From positions 85,866,186 to 85,930,185 of the forward strand of contig OU342630.1 of assembly GCA_910589415.1 (NCBI GenBank): a DNA stretch of 64,000 nucleotides. The letters run 5' to 3'. This document shows, in pieces, positions 59,936 through 64,000 of this stretch. The translations under genes were made by a program, and so were the position numbers. Below the pieces are notes generated by a model, which did no database searches, was not told the origin of the DNA, and worked only from the letters and a program-made list of their open reading frames with translations. The number at the start of each line of letters is the position of its first letter. Positions within the stretch are counted from its first letter, which is position 1. The DNA comes from Malachius bipustulatus (lineage: Eukaryota; Arthropoda; Insecta; Coleoptera; Melyridae).

Positions 59936-61214
59936 ATTTCAACTCAATTTTTTTTTGTCATTCATACCTATAAATTCGCTTATCCTGGGACACACTGTAT
60001 ATCAACAAACTCTACTTATTCGCTGCATCTTGTGAGTAAAATTTTAAATGAGGAGGATTTTATTTGGGTTTTCTCATGTTCTACTCTGAATACAATGTCA
60101 TAAGGTTAAGTGAAAAATTCATGTCTAATAAACCTCTTCTTCTTCTTCAGATGCCCTGTCCACTGTGGACGTTGGCTGTTATTATGGCAATTTTAATTTA
60201 TTTCTAATACAATTTTTTCTACCATATTCAAATAATAACTAACTACTTAATTGATTAATCTTCCCTTATCCTTTTACCTAATGATACAATGTTATTTTAT
60301 CAAATTTTACTGTTTCAGGGATATTTGACTGCAAGGCAAAGACATGGGCTTTATATTCTGATAATCCAAGGACCAATGAACCTATGGTTGTTTTACCACT
60401 CGATCTAAAATCTAATAAATAATTCAAATCTATTTTGAGATCTCTAACTTTTAATAAAATGTACAAAATAATGTCAAGTGAAAGAATAAATCGATAAAGA
60501 CTAACATTATTAATTTGAAATAGAGGATCGATTATAGCTCTTTCTAATCACAGTAAGTCAAGTAATTTGTTTTCTTTTAAAGTATGTATGGATAAGTAAA
60601 TCAATAAATAGTAAATGATACATAAATGAAATAATTAAATAAACTTCTTCTCATTCTCTAACTTACAAAGAGTAGAAACCTTTTATTGTTCCTCACTTGT
60701 AATTACAGATTGATCGATTTATTCTTTAATGAAACTTGCTTAAATACTTAGAAACTTTCACTTAGTATGAGATATAGGGTCCTGCAACAATGCGTTGGGC
60801 TTTGCTTTATGAGGCAGTAAAAAAAATATTCCATGATTTTATTATCCGCAGTTTTTTTAATTCAACTCTGCCAGTGTTGAAACTTGTTCTAAAATGTTTT
60901 CACTTTGTTGCTACACAAACTCAAACTATAATGCTAGTTAATTCCTTCATTGCTATCAATGTTATCTAAGCTCGCTATGCCATCTGTAAGTTTGTTATGT
61001 GCATAGATGACTAACAGAACACTTTTACTCTCCATTTACACCCCATAGACCTTTCAAGCTTCTCCTGTTTTTAAATGCAATAAAGATTATGCATTAAATT
61101 CAACGCTTGGTTGATCTCTTGGACACTTTAGTTTTGATTTAAAGCTTGCTGTCCTCATCAGTGAAGGTGGAATATGTTCATTATATGTATTAGTTTTAAA
61201 TAAGATTTATAAGA
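59936..61214. other. Non-coding DNA
   Basis: Includes a (CTT)n-containing repeat fragment at 60128-60185 that, read on the minus strand, ends in a (GAA)n tail like the insertion at 40.9 kb. A CTGATGAGGACAGC word occurs on the minus strand near 61150. No gene recognised. Confidence 0.4.
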
Positions 61215-62395
61215 TATACAGAGTGTCCGGAAATTATGCGCAAAAAATTAAGGGGGTGATTCTACTTGATAAAATATTGCCAAAAGTATCTATAATTTTT
61301 TTCGAAAACTCACAAATAAGAAGGTTATGAGCCTTCAAAGTTTTTTTTTTAATCAATATTTTTTTATAATTTTTTTTCTAGTGTATAGATTTTCTTAAAA
61401 TTTTACACACTTGCCACTGATGTTGCTTGGCATCCTTGGTCCAAATTAGACTTGAATCCCTCGAAATCAAGAGGCCTTAACTGATGCCTTTGATCTTCAA
61501 AAAAGGCCTATAGCTTTTTTCGTAATATTTTTTTCTGAGTTTTGAAGATACACAATTGAAGAACATGAAGAAATATTCGGAAAAGGTCCTCTTTGTCTAT
61601 CACGATAAAATGACCTGTTTCCGAGTAAAACGGTTTTAAAAATTTGCTTGCACTAAAATTGATCTCCATAAATTATGATCATTCTGCAACAATACCAAAG
61701 CATGCTTTGGAAACAGCTGAAGGGTTGCCCAGTTATGTACAAAAAAGAGAAATTCGTATATAAATAGGCTTGGAAATGATAAAATTTTAAATTGTTTTAA
61801 TGTTTTTTTTAATAAAATAATTTTATTAAAAAAAAAATTGCTGTCAAAATTAAATCCAAAGCAAACGTCTCGTTTCCTAGGCAACCCTTCAGCTGTTTCC
61901 AAAGCATGCTTTGGTATTGTTGCAGAATGATCATAATTTATGGTGATCAATTTTAGTGCAAGCAAATTTTTAAAACAGTTTTACTCGGAAACAGGTCATT
62001 TTATCGTGATAGACAAAGAAGACCTTTTCCAAATAAATCTTCGTGTTCTTCAATTGTGCGTCTTCAAAACTCAGAAAAGAATATTACGAAAAAAGTTATA
62101 GGCCTTTTTTAGAGATCAAGGGCAGTTAAGGCCTCTTGATTTTGAGGGATTCAAGTGTAATTTGGACCAAGGATGCAAAGCAGCATCAATGGCAAGTGTG
62201 TCAAATTTTAAGAAAATCCGTACACTAGAAAAAAAGTTATAAAAAAAATTTTGATTTAAAAAATCAACTTTGAAGGCTCATAACTTTCTTATTTGTGAGT
62301 TTTCAAAAAAAAATTTATAGATACTTTTGGCCATATTTTATCAAGTAGAATCACCCCCTTAATTCTTTGCGCATAATTTCCGGACACCCTGTATA
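61215..62395. mobile_element. Foldback element of the GTGTCCGG family, complete copy
   Basis: Ends TATACAGAGTGTCCGGAAAT and the inverse of GGACACCCTGTATA. Arms of about 520 bp flank a core near 61735-61865. Close relative of the copy at 20163-21355 and the single arm at 9463. Non-coding. Confidence 0.88.
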
Positions 62396-63478
62396 AATAA
62401 TTTGTTTCAGCAAAAAGATCTCTCACGATTTTAGAAGTGAAAACTGAATGTATGATAAATTACTAATTTTAAGATATAAATTTATGAGCAGCTTAACCAA
62501 AAACTTTGTGTGCTTTATGTAAAATATTATCACTATTTAATTAAAGTTTATTTCAAATAATACTCTTTTATTTTCTTATAAGTAATAATAATTAGAATTT
62601 TAATTTATATTAACATAATGATTAGATAATAAGAAAAAGTACATATATATTACAACTTAACAAATCTGGACTCCATTAAATACACATGTAAATAATTATT
62701 ATGGAAAAAGTGGAAATATGGTTTTTTTAACCAGGAAAGTTTTCCTTCACAGAATACTTGAACATAAACAGGAAATTGTGAATATGCAATATCCAAGTCA
62801 TTGTAAAAATAGGGTACCTACCTAAGTACCTAACCTACATAAGGTACCTGTAAGATACCTATACATAAGGTACCTAACTGACCAAATAAAAGTATCGTAT
62901 CGCTACTTTGGTGTTGGTAAAATTTGTTTTATGTTAAGAATATCGGAAAATAAAATTTATTTAAGAAAACCTCTACCTAAAGAGATCATTCCAATTAGGT
63001 ACACATCCAACTGTATCAACAACTTTCATCAAATCTAAAAGGTATGCTTGTATGAAAACCTCAATGAAAACAACAAACAATCATGCAGAAATTAATAATT
63101 AAATTGAAAATTTTGTTGTAGTACTTGAAATATTGCATTTTCAACACAATAGTTTCTAATACAAAAATTCACAGAGAAGACGTATATTATTTGTTTATAT
63201 TTACGTGTAAGTTGTCAATTCATTTTAATTTTTATATGCTCTATTATATTAAGTATAAAATACATAAATATAGTTGATTAATTAGTCTTAAAATATCAAC
63301 TAACCCTTCAATAATTGCAACTGGCAATGAAGAAAGTTTGAGAGACTATGATATGACATTAATTTTTATTGAAGATGTTCAATAAGTGTTGAATAATTTA
63401 ATCAGAAAAGTAGGGATGTTATTATTTATGACCTTTGAAATGATGATATTATTTATGAATCGTTAATTAAAAAATACT
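62396..63478. other. 3' flank of the SelK-like gene, AT-rich
   Basis: No gene recognised. Dense GGTACCTA-type words at 62815-62880. The downstream side of the minus-strand SelK-like stop codon; no perfect AATAAA was seen within about 50 bp, only AATAAT near 63430. Confidence 0.4.
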
Positions 63479-63587
63479 TCACATGCCGCATGAACCTCCA
63501 GGACAGCCTCCTACACTGGGTGGGTTCACATCCCGCAGAGTCATGAATCTTCTTGGACCACTGCCACCTCCACCACCACCTCCAGGT
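63479..63587 (-). CDS. Selenoprotein K-like protein, last exon (Cys form)
   Basis: The minus strand encodes (R)PGGGGGGGSGPRRFMTLRD, then VNPPSVGGCPGGSCGM and a TGA stop (63479-63481). Selenoprotein K homologues end this way: a Gly/Pro-rich segment, a PRR(R/F/I) basic motif and a terminal GG-(Sec/Cys)-G sequence. Here Cys replaces Sec, as expected in insects that lost selenocysteine. An AG acceptor lies at 63588-63589 and the exon starts in phase 2. SelK is a small ER-membrane protein of the ER-associated degradation machinery. Its transmembrane exon should lie to the right of this window. The plus-strand open frame over the same bases (MPHEPPGQPP...) is its shadow. Confidence 0.55.
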
Positions 63588-64000
63588 CTATCCAGGGTAG
63601 TAAATAATAGAACATTTATTTATACCGTTGCAGAATTAATTTTTGATAAATATGTTATGGAAACTTTCGAGAACTTTCTTTAAAAAGATATTCATTCTTT
63701 ATGCTCAAAATAAACATTTCCTGTTCAAATAAAATAAAGTGAAGGGTACTTATACAGGGCGTTTCATTGGTAAACGGATAAACGGTAACTGTGGATACAG
63801 GACACAGAGGTGGTTTTAAAAAACCCATGGTGAAAGTATCTTACCATTAAAAGGCAGAAAGTAATGATTTTCTTGAGATAAAAGTCTCGATCCCCTTTTT
63901 ACCAAAAATATCGTGTGTAGATTCACAGACCTTTTGTTTATACAAAGGGACAATTTTAGAGCACAGGTCATATCCCAACGTGAAAGTATACATGGAGGTG
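63588..64000. other. Presumed SelK-like intron with the left end of another element
   Basis: TATACAGGGCGTTTCATTGG at 63752 looks like the left end of a further element of the common-terminus type, running off the window. No upstream SelK exon recognised. Confidence 0.45.

Noticed and set aside
63483..63683. Plus-strand Pro-rich open frame MPHEPPGQPPTLGG...
   Set aside because: Antisense shadow of the Gly-rich SelK-like exon; its second half is AT-rich intron.
1..64000. CRISPR arrays, operons, rRNA genes
   Set aside because: Looked for and not seen; repeats here are dispersed, inverted or short tandem, and genes are spliced.

Overview
This is AT-rich eukaryotic DNA, almost certainly from an insect and possibly a beetle (the order is a guess). 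GT-AG introns, AATAAA signals, tRNA-derived SINEs, mariner, PIF/Harbinger, Penelope and LINE relics, and arthropod gene families such as LanA-type laminin and a Tan-like C45 amidohydrolase all point this way. No prokaryotic features (operons, Shine-Dalgarno sites, CRISPR) are present.

Five host genes can be assembled from exons. (1) REXO1-like RNA exonuclease, minus strand, two coding exons (5652-2868 and 2215-1317), about 1227 aa. (2) The C-terminal part of a LanA-type laminin alpha chain, plus strand, 13 exons from 12399 to 18865: coiled-coil domain II/I, five LG domains and a Thr/Pro-rich LG3-LG4 linker. Its 5' exons are absent, and REXO1 lies antisense where they would be expected, so REXO1 may be nested in a large laminin intron. 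(3) Cytochrome c oxidase subunit 4, minus strand, three exons (50475-48806), with an unusual acidic C-terminal extension of about 86 residues. (4) A Tan-like peptidase C45 / acyltransferase-family hydrolase, plus strand, five exons (51556-54029), with the extreme N-terminal exon not found. (5) The last exon of a probable selenoprotein K homologue carrying Cys in place of Sec, minus strand, at the right edge (63587-63479).

Most of the rest is mobile DNA. At least twelve foldback (long inverted-repeat) elements of 0.2-2.8 kb were found. Many end in the same short motif, TATACAGGGTG / CACCCTGTATA, although their interiors are unrelated. A three-level nest at 27.37-31.07 kb contains a DD41D-spaced mariner with an intact 357-aa transposase. 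It is interrupted by a deleted PIF/Harbinger element, which is itself interrupted by a LINE fragment with a 14-bp target duplication. A 3.4-kb palindrome at 55.1-58.5 kb has two nearly identical 1165-bp arms around a broken XPG/PIN-like transposon-associated gene. Four SINE copies share a tail, and one carries a different tRNA-like head. Penelope-like relics occur at 7.1 kb (GIY-YIG endonuclease) and 33.9 kb (RT C-terminus), and LINE reverse-transcriptase relics at 39.3 and 43.1 kb.

The host genes have no evident functional link to one another. REXO1 acts on nuclear RNA, laminin in basement membrane, COX4 in the mitochondrion, Tan-like in amine metabolism and SelK-like in the ER membrane. They form gene islands separated by repeat-filled introns and intergenic DNA. 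All calls rest on reading the sequence and on remembered family motifs; no database search was run.
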